The translations under genes were made by a program, and so were the position numbers. From CAYGDP01 sp964348665 (GTDB lineage: Bacteria; Verrucomicrobiota; Verrucomicrobiia; Palsa-1439; CAYGDP01), in NCBI GenBank assembly GCA_964348665.1, contig CAYGDP010000012.1, positions 44,733 to 108,732 on the forward strand: a stretch of 64,000 nucleotides of DNA. Direction: 5' to 3'. The notes under the pieces are model-generated. The model did no database searches. It worked only from the letters and a program-made list of their open reading frames with translations, and was not told the origin of the DNA. Position 1 is the stretch's first letter, and each line of letters starts with the position of its first letter. Positions 62,931-64,000 of the stretch are shown in pieces.

Positions 62931-63062
62931 ATGAATCGCCTCGCCATCCTCGACGGCAGTTACGCGCCAGTGTCTTGTAGGAGCGGCTTTCCAGCCGCGA
63001 CCTCGCAGACCGCTGGCCCGCCAATCGCGGCCAGAAGGCTCCTACATACCCGACACCAATGA
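62931..63062 (+). CDS. Possible leader ORF repeating the start of the thiolase
   Basis: This 43-residue ORF starts MNRLAILDGSYAP, nearly the same as the thiolase start MNRLAIIDGVRTP, although the codons differ at most third positions. The ORF then runs through a REP-like palindrome and stops with TGA overlapping the thiolase ATG (ATGA). It may be a translated leader coupling to the thiolase or a remnant of an older 5' end split by the repeat. Confidence 0.45.
   Translation: MNRLAILDGSYAPVSCRSGFPAATSQTAGPPIAARRLLHTRHQ
62976..63046. repeat. REP-like palindromic element before the thiolase
   Basis: The arms TGTAGGAGC and GCTCCTACA are exact inverted copies. Inside, GCCGCGA and TCGCGGC also pair, with a spacer of about 24 bases. 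The outer sequence matches a family of dispersed TGTAGGAGCGGCTT-type palindromes known in many bacteria. It lies inside the leader ORF. Confidence 0.8.
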
Positions 63063-64000
63063 ACCGATTGGCTATAATTGACGGCGTCCGCACGCCGTTC
63101 TGCAAAGCAGGCACCCTGCTGCGCGACGTGCCCGCCTACGAACTCGGCCGACTCGTCGCCAAGGAACTCCTCGCGTCCCGCGCTGGCGGGATTGACCCGC
63201 GCCAAATCTCCGAAGTCATCCTCGGCAATGTCGCCCAGCCTGCCGAATCCGCCAACATCGCCCGTGTCATCGCGCTCACCGCGGGCATTCCCGAATCTGT
63301 CCCCGCCCGCACCGTTCATCGCAATTGCGCCAGCGGCATGGAAGCAATTACCAGCGCCGCGGAGAAATCATTCGCAGGGGGCGGAGATTTGTTCCTCGTC
63401 GGCGGCGTCGAGAGTATGAGCAATATCCCGCTCTTTTATCCAAAATCGGCCTGGGGCAAATTCGAGAAACTCGCCCGTGCCAGGTCGCTGGACGAAAAAA
63501 TCTCCGCGCTCGCCAGCTTCCGCTGCCGCGATTTCAAACCCGAAATCGGCGTGATGCTCGGTCTCACCGATCTCGTGCCGCAACTCAACATGGGGCAAAC
63601 CGCCGAAGTCATTGCCAAAGAATTTCCCATCTCGCGCGAGGAACAAGACCAATTCTCTCTCGAATCGCATCAGCGCGTCCTTGCCGCGCGCGCCAAACTG
63701 CGCGAAGAAATGATGACCGTGTACGTTCCGCCGAGTTTCAAGGAGTTTGTCCAGGACGACAACGGCGTCCGTGAAAATCAAACCATCGAAGCCCTTGCCA
63801 AACTCAAACCTGTATTCGACCGCAAATTTGGCAGCGTCACCGCTGGGAATTCCTCCCAGATCACCGACGGTGCCGTCGCGCTGATCGTCGCCAGCGAGGA
63901 ACGCGCCAAGTCGCTGGGCATCGAACCACTCGGATATTTGCGGGCGTGGCATTACGCCGGACTCGAACCGCAACGGATGGGACTCGGCCCCGCCCACGCC
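63059..64000 (+). CDS. Acetyl-CoA acetyltransferase (thiolase), cut by window end
   Basis: The ATG at 63059 opens a frame that stays open to the last base (314 codons). The N-terminus IIDGVRTPFCKAGTLL is the thiolase start, and the nucleophile is Cys91 in VHRNCASGMEAI. VGGVESMSNIPL and GSVTAGNSSQITDGAVALIV are further family blocks. The C-terminal His and Cys motifs are beyond the window. It would act in beta-oxidation or acetoacetyl-CoA formation. The preceding leader ORF overlaps its start by ATGA. Confidence 0.92.
   Translation, partial: MNRLAIIDGVRTPFCKAGTLLRDVPAYELGRLVAKELLASRAGGIDPRQISEVILGNVAQPAESANIARVIALTAGIPESVPARTVHRNCASGMEAITSAAEKSFAGGGDLFLVGGVESMSNIPLFYPKSAWGKFEKLARARSLDEKISALASFRCRDFKPEIGVMLGLTDLVPQLNMGQTAEVIAKEFPISREEQDQFSLESHQRVLAARAKLREEMMTVYVPPSFKEFVQDDNGVRENQTIEALAKLKPVFDRKFGSVTAGNSSQITDGAVALIVASEERAKSLGIEPLGYLRAWHYAGLEPQRMGLGPAHA

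Noticed and set aside
1..64000. CRISPR array, rRNA, intact transposase or prophage
   Set aside because: No regularly spaced direct repeats, rRNA sequence, transposase or phage genes were seen.

Overview
The window looks like a chromosomal segment from a bacterium of the PVC superphylum, more likely Verrucomicrobiota than Planctomycetota. Supporting signs are two secreted PQQ-type beta-propeller proteins, a thioredoxin/CxxCH/copper-monooxygenase fusion, a giant surface protein with a planctomycete/verrucomicrobial-style N-terminal LETRWAP motif, and low-complexity or palindromic repeats sitting in frame inside housekeeping genes. This is a judgement from gene content, not from a phylogenetic marker.

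Region 1 (1-33513, all + strand) is a very compact exopolysaccharide or surface-glycan locus. Most genes overlap by ATGA/GTGA or lie a few bases apart. It holds the end of a tyrosine autokinase of the Wzc/CpsD type, two O-antigen polymerase/ligase-like proteins, GDP-mannose 4,6-dehydratase, a sugar C-methyltransferase, an NAD-dependent epimerase/reductase, a cupin, a Wzx-like flippase, eight GT4-type and one GT2-type glycosyltransferases, further methyltransferases, a NodU/CmcH carbamoyltransferase, a hexapeptide acyltransferase, a glutamine-dependent asparagine synthase-like amidotransferase and a WecA-like initiating phosphoglycosyl transferase fused to a Rossmann module. A 1253-residue repeat protein lies in the middle and is probably a surface protein. 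Together these can make, decorate, flip and polymerise a deoxyhexose-containing, methylated and carbamoylated polymer.

Region 2 (33510-40437, + strand) is the most interesting part: a complete lasso-peptide biosynthetic cluster joined by overlapping codons to the end of the glycan operon. It encodes a PqqD-like recognition protein (B1), a transglutaminase-like leader peptidase (B2), an asparagine-synthetase-like cyclase (C), two small precursor peptides missed by ordinary ORF calling, an HprK-like kinase, an ABC exporter and a nucleotidyltransferase-fold protein. Both precursors have the YxxP...G...LT leader signature. Cutting one residue after the conserved Thr gives two 22-residue cores, each with Asp at position 8 to close an eight-residue ring.

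Region 3 (40522-64000, both strands) is mostly housekeeping and metabolic: the copper monooxygenase fusion, two PQQ-like propeller proteins, an aldehyde dehydrogenase, tRNA-Gln, IspE, a DUF1015 protein, RlmI, a YfcE-type phosphodiesterase, a VOC protein, a DUF4145 protein, a xylose-isomerase-like TIM barrel protein, a small three-gene sugar group (GT2, HpcH/HpaI aldolase, RmlC-like cupin), a cNMP/ParA-like/patatin protein, a PaaK-like ligase and the start of a thiolase. Several genes carry in-frame repeat insertions, and two neighbouring genes share a duplicated promoter element. The thiolase is preceded by a small ORF that repeats its own first codons and contains a REP-like palindrome. No CRISPR array, rRNA, intact insertion sequence or prophage was seen.
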